Source: Beijerinckiaceae bacterium (lineage in GTDB: Bacteria > Pseudomonadota > Alphaproteobacteria > Rhizobiales > Beijerinckiaceae). From it: 64,000 nucleotides of DNA. The DNA lies in NCBI GenBank assembly GCA_019745195.1, contig JAIETL010000009.1:1-64000 (forward strand), in the 5' to 3' direction. This document shows positions 8,255 through 16,911 of the stretch, piece by piece. The notes beneath the pieces are model-generated. The model was not told the DNA's origin and did no database searches. It was given only the letters and a program-made list of their open reading frames with translations. A program made the translations under genes and the position numbers. Numbering within the stretch: the stretch's first letter is position 1; every line of letters begins with the position of its first letter.

Positions 8255-9202
8255 TCACGCCTGCCCCGCCGTTTCAACCTCGGCATGGGTCGCGACATGG
8301 ACCGTCCCGTCCGGCGTGACCCAGCCGCGATACATGCCCTCGGAGTTGTAGGGCGCGACGATCGCGCCGTCGGCTCCGACCGCGACCAGCCCTGCGCCAA
8401 TTTTATGAGCGGTCAGTTCGGCCAGCACCGCCTCGGTCGCGTCCTTCAGGCTCAGGCCCTTGTAGGCGACCAGCGACGCGATCTCGTGGCCGACGCAGTA
8501 GCGCATGAAATACTCGCCCTTGCCGGTGCCGGAGACGGCGCAGCGGCCGTCGCGGGCATAGGTGCCGGCCCCGATGATCGGCGAGTCGCCGACGCGGCCG
8601 ACCGGCTTGTTGGTGTAGCCGCCGGTCGAGGTCGCCGCCGCCAGATGGCCCTTGGCGTCGCAGGCGACCGCCCCGACCGTGCCGTGCTTTTCGGCCTCCG
8701 ACGCCTCGGACGCCGTGCCGACCAGCTCCCTGATCTTCATCGAGGACAGGTTCTTGCGCCTGCGCTCGGTCGAGAAGAACTCGTTCTCGACCATGTCGAG
8801 CCCTTCATGCTCGGCGAAAACGTCGCCCGCCGCGCCCGCCAGCAGCAGCGGATCGCCGCGCTGCATCAGCGCTTTGGCGGCGCTGACCGGGTTTCTGATG
8901 CGCCTGACGCCGGCGAGCGCGCCGGCGGCCAGGGTCGCTCCGTCCATGATCGAGGCGTCGAGCTCATGCTCGCCATCGGCATTGAAGGCCGCGCCGTGGC
9001 CGGCGTTGAAATGGGGCGAATCTTCCATGATGCGCACGGCGGCCTCGACCGCGTCGACGGCGCTGCCCTCCGCCCTGAGGATCGCCCAGCCGGCACGCAG
9101 CGAGGCGGCGAGATGGGCTTTCGCCTCGCTCCATTCGGCCTCGGTCATCTCGGATTTCGGCAAAGTGCCGCAGCCGCCATGGATGGCGAGAGCGATGGGC
9201 AT
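8255..9202 (-). CDS. Isoaspartyl peptidase / L-asparaginase (Ntn hydrolase, IaaA type)
   Basis: A 315-residue plant-type asparaginase precursor. Members self-cleave before a Thr that becomes the nucleophile; here the motif is KHGTVGAVACD, with T175 as predicted new N-terminus, preceded by the usual linker. Other family marks are AIHGGCGT at residues 6-13, HFNAGHGAAF near 64-73 and the glycine-rich GRVGDSPIIGAG segment. The enzyme hydrolyses isoaspartyl dipeptides and asparagine, probably in the cytoplasm as no signal peptide is seen. It follows the ABC binding-protein gene on the same strand, separated by a large hairpin, so it may process what the transporter imports. Confidence 0.88.
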   Translation of the reverse strand: MPIALAIHGGCGTLPKSEMTEAEWSEAKAHLAASLRAGWAILRAEGSAVDAVEAAVRIMEDSPHFNAGHGAAFNADGEHELDASIMDGATLAAGALAGVRRIRNPVSAAKALMQRGDPLLLAGAAGDVFAEHEGLDMVENEFFSTERRRKNLSSMKIRELVGTASEASEAEKHGTVGAVACDAKGHLAAATSTGGYTNKPVGRVGDSPIIGAGTYARDGRCAVSGTGKGEYFMRYCVGHEIASLVAYKGLSLKDATEAVLAELTAHKIGAGLVAVGADGAIVAPYNSEGMYRGWVTPDGTVHVATHAEVETAGQA

Positions 9203-9220
9203 GGTGTGAGCTTTCGGAAT

Positions 9221-9303
9221 GGGCAGTCGCCAATAGGCAGTCGGCAGTCGGAAAAACAGCCGTCAGCCCGTTACGACTGCCGACTGCCTATTGCCGACTG
9301 CCC
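9221..9303. repeat. Long inverted repeat after the binding-protein gene, family G
   Basis: Arms of about 30 bp (9221-9250 and 9274-9303) match with one mismatch and are built from an iterated CAGTCGGCA-like unit (GGCAGTCGGCAGTCG). It starts 5 bases beyond the stop of the leftward binding-protein gene and lies between that gene and the asparaginase-type gene, so it can form a strong mRNA hairpin. Confidence 0.85.
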
Positions 9304-9308
9304 GTCTC

Positions 9309-10901
9309 TCACTTCTTCGCGGGCTTGATGTCCATCGCCAGCGTATCCTCGTCGACTCTGGGGCTGATCGTGACCTTGTCCTTCTGCATCGCCCAGGCCG
9401 AACCGACGGCGACGATCGGCAGGCGCGGCCGGTCCTTGGCGACGATGGCGTTGGCCTGCGCCAGCAGGTCGTTGCGCTTGGCCTCGTCGAGCTCGACGGC
9501 GGCGTCCTCGATCAGCTTGTCGAGCGTTTCGTTCTTGTAGTTCAGCACGTTGAAGGCGCCGAGCTTCTTGGCCGGATCGTTGGAATGCACCACCGAGGAG
9601 AGCGTGTAGTTCGCCTCGCCGGTCAGCGTGCCCCAGCCGGACATGGACAGCGAGAATTCGCCCCGCGTGCGGGCCGGGAAGAAGACCGCGCCGGGCTGGG
9701 CGTTGGCGTTCACCTCGATGCCGATGCGCGCCAGCATCTGCGCGATCGAGGTTCCGACCTGGCGGTCGCCCGGCAGGCGGTCGTTGGTGAAGGAGAAGGT
9801 GACCTTGAAGCCGTTGGCGTAGCCGGCCTCCTCCATCAGCTTCTTCGCTTTGGCGAGATCGGGCTTCAGCGCCGGAAGGCTCTTGTTGAAGCCGGCGATG
9901 TTGGCGGTGACGAGCTGGTTGACGGGCGCGCCGAGGCCCTCCATCGCGATCTCGACCAGCGCTGGACGGTCGATGGCGAGGTCGATCGCCTCGCGGACAC
10001 GGGCATCCTGCAGCGGGTTCTTCGGTAGCGCGGAGCCATCCTTGGCGGTGACCTGGGGCGGCTTGTCGCGCAGGTCGATCTCCATGTTGAAGACGTAGAC
10101 CGTGTCGATGGTCGCGACCGAGAGCTTGGGATCGCGCTTCAGCGTCGCGACATCCGAAGCCGGGGCGCGGACGATGATGTCGACCTGACCGGCCTTGAGC
10201 TGGGCGACGCGGGCGGCGTCATTGGGCAGTTCCTTGCGGGTGACGCGGGCCCAGGGCTCCTTCTCGCCCCAGTAGCCGTCGAACCGGTCGATCACCATCT
10301 GGTCCTTGGGCGTCCAGGAGACGTATTTGTAGGGGCCGGTGCCGATCGCCGCCTTGCCGGAGTTGAAAGCCTCGTTCGCGTTTTCCTTGGTCAGGCCGGC
10401 GGCGGCCTTGGCCGAGACGATGAAGAGGCGGATGAAGTCGTTGGGCAGGTTCGGGGCCGGGCCGTCGGTGACGATATGGACCGTCAGCGGATCGACGATC
10501 TTCACCTCCTTGACGCGGCGGACATAGATCGTCGTCGGGTTGGGGCCGGCGACGACCGGAATGCGCTCGATCGAGAACTTGACGTCCTCGGCGGTGAAGT
10601 CCGAACCGTCATGGAACTTGACGCCCGAGCGCAGCTTGAATTCCCACACGTCCGGCTGGATCGCCTTCCAGCTCGTCGCCAGCCGCGGCTCGATCTGGAG
10701 CTTGTCGCCAGACCAGGTCAGCGTGTCGAAGACGTGCTTGAGCGCCTCGGCATGGGTGCCGGTCGCGGTGAAATGCGGGTCGATTGAATCGGGACCGGCG
10801 CGGACGCCGATGGTCAGGTTCTGGGCGAGAGCCGCGCCGGAGACGCCGGCGCAGAGCAGCGCGGCGAATGCCGCGAGGCGCAAGGTGCGAATGGTGGTCA
10901 T
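9309..10901 (-). CDS. ABC transporter substrate-binding protein, family 5 (peptide/opine type)
   Basis: A 530-residue periplasmic solute-binding protein. It has a signal peptide (MTTIRTLRL, hydrophobic to about 24, ending GAALAQ) and family hallmarks: DSIDPHFTATGTHAEALKHV near the mature N-terminus, WEFKLRSGVKFHDGSDFTAEDV, and GTGPYKYVSWTPKD. The start at 10901 has GAGGGG 8 bases upstream and overlaps the MarR stop as ATGA, so the two are translationally coupled. No permease follows on this strand; the matching permease and ATPase genes are in the divergent operon at 12424-16457. Ligand specificity cannot be read; peptides, opines and related compounds are typical. Confidence 0.88.
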   Translation of the reverse strand: MTTIRTLRLAAFAALLCAGVSGAALAQNLTIGVRAGPDSIDPHFTATGTHAEALKHVFDTLTWSGDKLQIEPRLATSWKAIQPDVWEFKLRSGVKFHDGSDFTAEDVKFSIERIPVVAGPNPTTIYVRRVKEVKIVDPLTVHIVTDGPAPNLPNDFIRLFIVSAKAAAGLTKENANEAFNSGKAAIGTGPYKYVSWTPKDQMVIDRFDGYWGEKEPWARVTRKELPNDAARVAQLKAGQVDIIVRAPASDVATLKRDPKLSVATIDTVYVFNMEIDLRDKPPQVTAKDGSALPKNPLQDARVREAIDLAIDRPALVEIAMEGLGAPVNQLVTANIAGFNKSLPALKPDLAKAKKLMEEAGYANGFKVTFSFTNDRLPGDRQVGTSIAQMLARIGIEVNANAQPGAVFFPARTRGEFSLSMSGWGTLTGEANYTLSSVVHSNDPAKKLGAFNVLNYKNETLDKLIEDAAVELDEAKRNDLLAQANAIVAKDRPRLPIVAVGSAWAMQKDKVTISPRVDEDTLAMDIKPAKK

Positions 10902-11449
10902 GACAAAGTCCCCTCTTGTTCGAGATCGTTTGGCCAGGTCGGCGAGGCAATGACGAGTTTGTCCATCAGTTCGCAAAGCTGCCGCTGCTCGGCGTCGGTC
11001 AGACCCGCCAGCATGGCGCTCTGCTGCTGCACCATCAGCGGCATGGTCTCCTCGAAGATGGCGCGGCCGGCGCTGGTCAGCCGCAGCACATAGCTGCGCA
11101 GGTCGTCGCGGTCGGTCTCGCGCTTGAGCAGGCGGCGCTGCAGCAGCTTCTGGATGGCGCGCGACAGCGTGTTCTTGGGCAGGCCCGAGGAGGAGACGAT
11201 GTTCTTGGCGGCGACGCCTTCCTTCAGACCGACCGCGTAGAGCGCGACGAATTCGGGCCTCACCAGCCCGTAGCGCGTCTCGATCCAGCGATAGACCGGG
11301 TCGTTGAAGCGGAAGGCGACGAAGTTCAGGCGGAAGGACAGCCAGCAGGGATTGTCCCAGAGCTTGGTGATGGTCAGCGGATCGAGATCGCGAAGCGCCG
11401 CCTCGCGCTCATGGTCGAGACGCGACAAGGCGGTGGGAGCGCGGCGCAT
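10898..11449 (-). CDS. MarR family transcriptional regulator
   Basis: A 183-residue winged-helix regulator. The recognition region reads AKNIVSSSGLPKNTLSRAIQKL and the wing is KRETDRDDLRSYVLRLT, followed by dimerisation helices. ATG 11449 has GAGGGTG just upstream; a 16-bp perfect palindrome lies 14-29 bases upstream, the classic arrangement for MarR self-repression. The stop overlaps the start of the binding-protein gene by four bases. Since the creatininase-permease operon diverges from the same region, this regulator probably controls both halves of the transporter, responding to the ligand or a product. Confidence 0.86.
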   Translation of the reverse strand: MRRAPTALSRLDHEREAALRDLDPLTITKLWDNPCWLSFRLNFVAFRFNDPVYRWIETRYGLVRPEFVALYAVGLKEGVAAKNIVSSSGLPKNTLSRAIQKLLQRRLLKRETDRDDLRSYVLRLTSAGRAIFEETMPLMVQQQSAMLAGLTDAEQRQLCELMDKLVIASPTWPNDLEQEGTLS

Positions 11450-11462
11450 GGTCACCCTCGTT

Positions 11463-11478
11463 AGTTCCAGATGGAACT
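11463..11478. promoter_or_regulatory. 16-bp palindromic operator between the two transporter operons
   Basis: AGTTCCA-ga-TGGAACT is a perfect inverted repeat located 14 bases upstream of the MarR start and 120 bases upstream of the creatininase start. Size and symmetry fit a MarR dimer site. A weaker related pattern (TTCCA-n5-TGAAA) occurs at about 11523-11537. Confidence 0.6.
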
Positions 11479-11597
11479 TGACGCTGTCGGTCGCCAGAGT
11501 CAAGGATACGCAACATAGAGCATTCCACTATTTGAAACAGCCTGTTGCCGCGGCCAGCCTTGCCCGTCGCCTGCGCTCAGCCAGCAAGGATCACGCC

Positions 11598-12299
11598 GTG
11601 CGCGTCGCGCAGATGAACTGGATGCAGATCGAGGCGCAGGCCGCCCGCGACGACCGCTGCGTGCTGCCGCTCGGCTCGGTCGAGCAGCATGCCTATCTGA
11701 GCCTCGCAACCGACCAGATCCTGTCCGACAGGATGGCCAACGAGGCCGCCGAACCGCTCGGGCTGCCGGTCTTTCCGGTGCTCGCCTACGGCATGACGCC
11801 GGGCTTCCGCTCCTATCCCGGCACGATTTCGCTGCGGATGAGCACCTATGTCGCGCTGCTGGAGGATCTGCTCGAGGGCTTCTATCGCTCCGGCTTCCGC
11901 CGTATCGTGCTGCTCAACGGCCATGGCGGCAATTCGCCGGCGATCAACTTCGCGACGGAATGGATGGGCGTGCGCAACGACACATCCGTCAAGATGCACA
12001 ACTGGTGGGCGGGACCGCGCTTCCAGGCGGCGGTCAAGGCGGTCGATCCGGCCGCCTCGCACGCCTCCTGGATGGAGAATTTCCCGTGGACGCGGCTCGA
12101 CGGCGTGACCATGCCCGAGGGCGCCAAGCCGCCCTTCAACGCGGCGCTCTACCAGGCCGCCAACCCCGACAGGAAGCGCGAGATCCTTGGCGACGGGAAT
12201 TTCCTTGGGCGCTACCAGCGCTCCGACAACGAGATGCTGAGCCTCTGGCAGATCGGCGTGGAGGAAACCCGGGCGGTGATGGAGGGGGATTGGCCGTGA
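11598..12299 (+). CDS. Creatininase family protein (amidohydrolase-like)
   Basis: A 233-residue protein of the creatininase/MftE-like family, metal-dependent hydrolases of cyclic amides and related compounds. Metal-site motifs are LPLGSVEQHAYLSLATDQ near residue 24 onward (Glu, His, Asp) and LLNGHGGNSPA (His). A small variation is EQHAYL in place of the common EQHGPHL. The GTG at 11598 is chosen because AAGGA lies 7 bases upstream; an ATG 15 bases later is the alternative. It leads the rightward operon with the permease and ATPase genes, separated from them by an inverted repeat, suggesting hydrolysis of the imported compound. Confidence 0.82.
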   Translation: MRVAQMNWMQIEAQAARDDRCVLPLGSVEQHAYLSLATDQILSDRMANEAAEPLGLPVFPVLAYGMTPGFRSYPGTISLRMSTYVALLEDLLEGFYRSGFRRIVLLNGHGGNSPAINFATEWMGVRNDTSVKMHNWWAGPRFQAAVKAVDPAASHASWMENFPWTRLDGVTMPEGAKPPFNAALYQAANPDRKREILGDGNFLGRYQRSDNEMLSLWQIGVEETRAVMEGDWP

Positions 12300-12308
12300 C
12301 GGGTTGTC

Positions 12309-12391
12309 CGTCATTGCGAGCGCAGCGAAGCAATCCAGACGAGCGTAGAGCGCTGCGGCCCCTGGATTGCTTCGCTGCGCTCGCAATGACG
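12309..12391. repeat. Intergenic inverted repeat, family B copy 1
   Basis: Perfect 30-bp arms (12309-12338 and 12362-12391), beginning CGTCATTGCGAGCGCAGCG, with a 23-base spacer. It lies inside the creatininase-permease operon. A second copy with 32-bp perfect arms is at 26754-26836. Confidence 0.9.
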
Positions 12392-12423
12392 CGAGAACCA
12401 CAACACGCCGGCTCGATCCCGCC

Positions 12424-13395
12424 ATGCTAGGCCACGTCATAGAGCGCGTGGCGCAGGCGCTGCTCGTCATGCTGGTGATGTCGATGCTGGTCTTCACCGG
12501 CGTCTACGCGATCGGCAACCCGATCGACGTGCTGATCGGGCCCGACGTCTCCCAGCAGATGCGGCTCGACACGATCCGCGCCTATGGCCTCGACCGGCCG
12601 CTGTGGGAGCAATATGTCACATTCCTCACACGCATCCTGCAGGGCGATTTCGGCCGGTCCTTCGTCTTCGGCCTGCCGGTGCTCGACCTGATCCTGTCGC
12701 GGCTGCCGGCCACGCTGGAGCTGACGCTGATGGCGGTCTGCGGGGCGGCGCTCATCGGCGTGCCGGCCGGCATCTATGCCGGCTACCGGCCCGACGGCGT
12801 TCTGGCCAAGGTCATCATGGCGGTCTCGATCCTCGGCTTCTCGGTGCCGACCTTCTGGATCGGCCTCGTGCTGATCATGACGTTTGCGGTCGAACTGCAA
12901 TGGCTGCCGGCCGGCGGGCGCGGCGAGACGGCGACGCTGCTGGGCGTGCAGTGGAGCTTCCTGACGGCCAACGGGCTGAGCCATCTGCTGCTGCCCGCGC
13001 TGAACCTCGCCTTCTTCAAGCTCGCTCTGCTGACGCGGCTGGCGCGGGCCGGCACGCGCGAGGTGATGTTGACCGACACGGTGAAGTTCGCCCGCGCGGC
13101 GGGCCTGTCCGAATGGACCGTGCTGCGCCGGCATGTGCTGCGGCTGATCGCGATCCCGATCGTCACCGTGTTCGGGCTCGAATTCGCCTCGACGCTCGCT
13201 TTTGCCGTTGTCACCGAGACGATCTTCTCCTGGCCCGGAATCGGCAAGCTGATCATCGATTCGATCCAGTCGCTGGACCGGCCTGTGATGGTCGCCTATC
13301 TGATGCTGGTCGCCTTCGTCTTCATCACGATCAACTTCCTCGTCGATCTGACCTATCTCGCGCTCGACCCGCGCCTGCGAAAGGCGCGCGCCTGA
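12424..13395 (+). CDS. ABC transporter permease, DppB type
   Basis: A 323-residue inner-membrane permease of the peptide/nickel class. An N-terminal membrane segment (residues about 7-27) is followed by a periplasmic stretch with the DppB-type PIDVLIGPDVS and YGLDRPLWEQY, then the binding-protein-dependent transport domain with several spans and the EAA loop ATPase contact (AAGLSEWTVLRRHVLR). The ATG at 12424 leaves a normal N-terminus. It ends TGATG, sharing one base with the next permease gene, so the two are coupled. The cognate binding protein is likely the one encoded at 9309-10901. Confidence 0.88.
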   Translation: MLGHVIERVAQALLVMLVMSMLVFTGVYAIGNPIDVLIGPDVSQQMRLDTIRAYGLDRPLWEQYVTFLTRILQGDFGRSFVFGLPVLDLILSRLPATLELTLMAVCGAALIGVPAGIYAGYRPDGVLAKVIMAVSILGFSVPTFWIGLVLIMTFAVELQWLPAGGRGETATLLGVQWSFLTANGLSHLLLPALNLAFFKLALLTRLARAGTREVMLTDTVKFARAAGLSEWTVLRRHVLRLIAIPIVTVFGLEFASTLAFAVVTETIFSWPGIGKLIIDSIQSLDRPVMVAYLMLVAFVFITINFLVDLTYLALDPRLRKARA

Positions 13396-14273
13396 TGAAG
13401 CCCGCCTCGCCCCTCTCACGCTTCTGGGCCGAGTTCCGCGAAAGCAAGGTCGCGTTCGTGGCGCTCGCCATCGTCGTGGCGCTGGTCGGAGTGGCGCTGG
13501 CGGCCCCGCTGATCGCGCCGCAGAACCCCTATGCGCTGGCCGATCTCGTGCTGATGGATGCGCGCCGGCCGCCCGGCTATGTCGGTTCTGGCGGCTTCAC
13601 CCATATCCTGGGCACGGATGCGCAGGGGCGGGACCTGTTCTCGGCCATTCTCTACGGCCTGCGCATCTCGCTGCAGATGGGGCTGATCGCCGGCTTCATC
13701 GCCTTCGTCGTCGGCGTCTCGCTGGGGCTTGGCGCGGCCTATATGGGCGGCCGGCGCGAGGCCTTCATCATGCGGATCATCGACCTGCAGCTCGCCTTCC
13801 CGGCGATCCTGTTGGCGCTCGTGCTGTCGGCGCTGCTCGGACAGGGCAAGGCGCAGCTCATCACCGCGCTGGTGGCGGCGCAATACGCCTATTTCGCCCG
13901 CACCGCCCATGGTGCGGCCGCAGCCGAGCGCGGCAAGGACTATGTCGAGGCCGCGCTATCCACGCCCCTGCCTGGCTGGAAGGTGGTGTTCCGCCACATC
14001 CTGCCGAACTGCCTACCGCCGCTGATCGTGGTCGCGACCGTTCAGGTCGCCAACGCCATCGCGCTGGAGGCGACCTTGTCGTTTCTCGGCGTCGGGCTGC
14101 CCGTGACCGAGCCATCGCTCGGGGCGCTGATCGCCAATGGCTTCCAGTACATGCTTTCGGGGCGCTACTGGATCTCGATCTATCCCGGCGTCGCGCTGAT
14201 CGTGCTGATCGTCGCGATCAATCTGGTCGGCGACCAGATCAGGGATCAGGTCAATCCGAGGCTGAAGCGATGA
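13395..14273 (+). CDS. ABC transporter permease, DppC type
   Basis: A 292-residue permease with the DppC layout: short cytoplasmic N-terminus (FWAEFRESKVAFVALAIVVA), first span, a periplasmic segment with LGTDAQGRDLFSAILYGLRISLQ (the hallmark GTDxxGRD motif), and a transport domain with EAA-loop signature YVEAALSTPLPGWKVVFRHILPN split over residues about 185-205. The start overlaps the preceding stop by one base. It pairs with the DppB-type protein to form the channel. Confidence 0.88.
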   Translation: MKPASPLSRFWAEFRESKVAFVALAIVVALVGVALAAPLIAPQNPYALADLVLMDARRPPGYVGSGGFTHILGTDAQGRDLFSAILYGLRISLQMGLIAGFIAFVVGVSLGLGAAYMGGRREAFIMRIIDLQLAFPAILLALVLSALLGQGKAQLITALVAAQYAYFARTAHGAAAAERGKDYVEAALSTPLPGWKVVFRHILPNCLPPLIVVATVQVANAIALEATLSFLGVGLPVTEPSLGALIANGFQYMLSGRYWISIYPGVALIVLIVAINLVGDQIRDQVNPRLKR

Positions 14274-14312
14274 TCGCCTCGGTTTTGAGATGGCGACCGG
14301 GCTCTACGCGAA

Positions 14313-14459
14313 CCCCTCCCCCTCGTGGGGAGGGGCAGGGGTGGGGGGCGAAAAGTCGAAGCGAGCGGCTGATAGGCTTGGCCTTGTCGCCGATACAGGC
14401 GGTCGCTCACCCGATCGTTCGCCCCCCATCCCCATACCCTTCCCCACAAGGGGGAAGGG
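14313..14459. repeat. Intergenic inverted repeat, family F copy 1
   Basis: Left unit CCCCTCCCC-ctcgt-GGGGAGGGG followed by CAGGGGTGGGGGGCG, and right unit CGCCCCCCATCCCCAT followed by CCCTTCCCC-acaag-GGGGAAGGG. The whole is an inverted pair at 14313-14350 and 14420-14459. It occupies most of the 217-base gap between the permease and ATPase genes. Confidence 0.8.
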
Positions 14460-14490
14460 AGGAGCTGTATCCTGCGCCGTGGACGCGCCC

Positions 14491-15468
14491 ATGACCGCCC
14501 CCCTCCTCGAAGTCACCGACCTCGCCACCCATTTCCACACCCGCGCCGGCGTGGTGAAGGCGGTCGACGGCGTCTCGTTCTCGCTTCGCAAGGGCGAGGT
14601 GATGGGGCTCGTCGGCGAGTCGGGCTCAGGGAAAAGCGTGACCGGCTTCTCGCTATTGGGGCTGATCGACCCGCCCGGCCGCATCGCCTCGGGTTCGGTC
14701 AGGCTCGGCGGGCAGGAACTCGTCGGCATGCCGGGCGCACACCTGCGCAAGCTCAGAGGCAAGCGCATGGCCATGGTCTTTCAGGACCCGGCGACGACGC
14801 TGAACCCGGTGATCGCCATCGGCGCGCAGATGCGGATGGCGCTGGAGGCGCATGGCGTCACGGGCACGGAGCAGACGCGCGAGCGCAGCGTGCAGGTGCT
14901 GACCCGCGTCGGCATTCCCGATGCGGCGCGAAGGCTCGAGGCCTATCCGCATGAGTTCTCCGGCGGCATGCGCCAGCGCGTCGCGATCGCGATCGCACTT
15001 TTGCACAATCCCGAGTTGCTGATCGCAGACGAGCCGACGACCGCGCTCGACGTCTCGATCCAGGCGCAGATCCTCGCCGAGATGAAGAGCCTCGTCGCCG
15101 AGCTCGGCATGGCGCTGATCTGGATCAGCCACGACCTCGCCACCGTGTCCTCGCTCGCCGATCGGATCGCGGTGATGTATGCCGGGCGCATCGTCGAAGC
15201 CGGACCGACGGCCGCCGTGCTGCGCAATCCGCGCCATCATTACACGCAGGGGCTGCTCGACTCGCTGCCGGCCCGCGCCGAACCCGGACACGACCTCGTC
15301 CAGATTCCCGGCACGACGCCCTCGCTCCTCTCTCTGCCGCCGGGCTGCGCCTTCGCGCCGCGCTGCCCGCGCGCGGACGCGGCTTGCGGCGTGATGCCGG
15401 AACTTCTGACCGAGGGCGCGCGGCAGCATCGCTGCTGGCACCCGCTCGGGCTGGAGGTCGCGGCATGA
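14491..15468 (+). CDS. ABC transporter ATP-binding protein, DppD type
   Basis: A 325-residue ATPase. Walker [10 protein letters not shown]-loop [11 protein letters not shown], signature FSGGMRQRV, Walker [13 protein letters not shown] and the switch His (WISHDLA) are intact. The C-terminal oligopeptide-transporter extension is present, with the Cys-rich [13 protein letters not shown] motif that in relatives binds an iron-sulfur cluster or metal. ATG 14491 is chosen; GTG 14479 in frame is possible. The stop overlaps the next gene as ATGA. Confidence 0.88.
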   Translation: MTAPLLEVTDLATHFHTRAGVVKAVDGVSFSLRKGEVMGLVGESGSGKSVTGFSLLGLIDPPGRIASGSVRLGGQELVGMPGAHLRKLRGKRMAMVFQDPATTLNPVIAIGAQMRMALEAHGVTGTEQTRERSVQVLTRVGIPDAARRLEAYPHEFSGGMRQRVAIAIALLHNPELLIADEPTTALDVSIQAQILAEMKSLVAELGMALIWISHDLATVSSLADRIAVMYAGRIVEAGPTAAVLRNPRHHYTQGLLDSLPARAEPGHDLVQIPGTTPSLLSLPPGCAFAPRCPRADAACGVMPELLTEGARQHRCWHPLGLEVAA

Positions 15469-16457
15469 GCGACGCTTTCCTCGATATCTGCAACGTCTCG
15501 CGCCGGTTCGCCCCGCGCATCAGCTTCGGCCAGAAGATCGCGGCGAAACTCGGCCAGCGCGTCGATGCGCGGGTGACCCATGCGGTCGACGGCGTGTCGC
15601 TCACCGTCGCCAGGGGCGAGGCGCTCGGGCTCGTCGGCGAGAGCGGCTGCGGCAAGTCCACGCTCGGGCGCGTCGTCGCCGGCATCCTGCCGCCCAGCGA
15701 GGGCACGACGGCGGTCGCGGGCGAGCCGGTGATGGCCCATGGCCGGAAGACCACGACGCGCGTGCAGATGATCTTCCAGGACCCGTTCGCCTCGCTCGAT
15801 CCGCGCATGCAGGTCGGCGACACGATCGCGGAGGGGCCGCTGGCGCACGGGCTGACAACCAAGGCGCAGGCACCAGCTTATGTCGGCAAATGGCTGACGA
15901 CGGTCGGGCTCGATCCCGCTTTCGCGGCCCGCTACCCGCACCAGTTCTCGGGCGGGCAGCGCCAGCGCATCGCGATCGCCCGCGCGCTCGCGATGCAGCC
16001 CGACATGCTGGTCTGCGACGAGCCGGTCGCCTCGCTCGACGTCTCGATCCAGGCGCAGATCATCAACCTGTTCCTGAAGCTCCGGCGCGAGCTCGGGCTG
16101 ACCATGCTGTTCATCAGCCATGATCTCGGCGTGGTCCGCCATCTCTGCGACCGCGTCGCGATCATGTATCTCGGGCGGATCGTCGAACTCGGCGAGACGC
16201 AGGCCGTCTATGCCAAGCCGCAGCACCCCTACACCCAGGCGCTGCTCGATTCCGTGCCGAAACTGGTGCTGGCGGACGGGGTGACGACGTCGTTCAAGCC
16301 GATCGCGGGCGAACTCCCCTCGCCGCTTTCTCCGCCGGCCGGCTGCCATTTCCATTTGCGCTGCCCGCTGGTGCAGGAGCGCTGCCGGCAAGAGCGGCCA
16401 AAGTTGCGCGAGGTTGCGAAGGGACGGCTCTCGGCGTGTCATTTCGCGCCGTTGTGA
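15465..16457 (+). CDS. ABC transporter ATP-binding protein, DppF type
   Basis: A 330-residue ATPase, second of the pair. Walker A GESGCGKST, Q-loop IFQDPFASLDP, signature FSGGQRQRI, Walker B MLVCDEPVASLD and switch His FISHDLG are intact, and the C-terminal extension holds the HLRCPLVQERC Cys pair. It starts within the preceding stop (ATGA). It is the last gene of the creatininase-permease operon; the toxin-antitoxin module follows after 79 bases with its own promoter-like sequence. Confidence 0.88.
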   Translation: MSDAFLDICNVSRRFAPRISFGQKIAAKLGQRVDARVTHAVDGVSLTVARGEALGLVGESGCGKSTLGRVVAGILPPSEGTTAVAGEPVMAHGRKTTTRVQMIFQDPFASLDPRMQVGDTIAEGPLAHGLTTKAQAPAYVGKWLTTVGLDPAFAARYPHQFSGGQRQRIAIARALAMQPDMLVCDEPVASLDVSIQAQIINLFLKLRRELGLTMLFISHDLGVVRHLCDRVAIMYLGRIVELGETQAVYAKPQHPYTQALLDSVPKLVLADGVTTSFKPIAGELPSPLSPPAGCHFHLRCPLVQERCRQERPKLREVAKGRLSACHFAPL

Positions 16458-16484
16458 GCATATTGGCCGATACGCTCGCGACCG

Positions 16485-16513
16485 TTGATGTATCACACAA
16501 GGCGTGATAATTT
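16485..16513 (+). promoter_or_regulatory. Candidate promoter with palindromic operator for the toxin-antitoxin pair
   Basis: TTGATG, a 17-base spacer and TAATTT resemble a sigma-70-type promoter. The inverted repeat TATCAC-n7-GTGATA (16491-16509) spans the spacer and reaches the -10 region, as expected for autorepression by the antitoxin. Confidence 0.5.
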
Positions 16514-16536
16514 AGAGAGCATGCGGGAGCGGCGGC

Positions 16537-16911
16537 GTGCAGGTTCTGAAAACCGCGTGGTTTACGAAATTCGCTCGCAAGGAGAAGATCGATGACCCGG
16601 TTCTCTGCGAGGCTGTCGCGCGGGCCGAGAAGGGGCTGATCGACGCCGACCTTGGCGGGGGCCTGCTGAAGCAGCGCGTGGCTCGGCCCGGCGCCGGGAA
16701 ATCAGGCGGCTATCGGACGCTGATCTTCTTTCGGGCCGGAGCAAGAGCGGTGTTCGCTTACGGCTTCGCCAAAAGCGGCAAGGCCAACCTCGACAGTCAC
16801 GAAGAGGCGGTCTTCAAGAAGGCGGCGAAGCTCGTGCTGGCGTTTTCGGATGAACAGATCGCCGCGGAAATCGAGCGCGAGCGTCTCACGGAGGTGGATT
16901 GCGATGGCTGA
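16537..16911 (+). CDS. RelE/HigB-like toxin of a type II toxin-antitoxin system
   Basis: A 124-residue basic protein of the RelE-superfamily group formerly called DUF1044. Family motifs visible are TAWFTKFARKEKIDDPVL, GLLKQRVARPGAGKSGGYRTL and FRAGARAVFAYGFAKS. Relatives cleave mRNA at the ribosome. The GTG start at 16537 has GGGAG about 8 bases upstream. The toxin comes first and overlaps the antitoxin gene by 8 bases, the HigBA order. Confidence 0.82.
   Translation: MQVLKTAWFTKFARKEKIDDPVLCEAVARAEKGLIDADLGGGLLKQRVARPGAGKSGGYRTLIFFRAGARAVFAYGFAKSGKANLDSHEEAVFKKAAKLVLAFSDEQIAAEIERERLTEVDCDG

Noticed and set aside
9221-9303. Iterated CAGTCGGCA-like units considered as a CRISPR-like or tandem array
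   Set aside because: There are no spacers of regular length; the units form a single inverted repeat.
12603-13394. Upstream extension of the DppC-type frame through the DppB-type gene
   Set aside because: The extension is an out-of-frame reading of the DppB gene; the ATG at 13395 with one-base overlap gives a normal DppC N-terminus.
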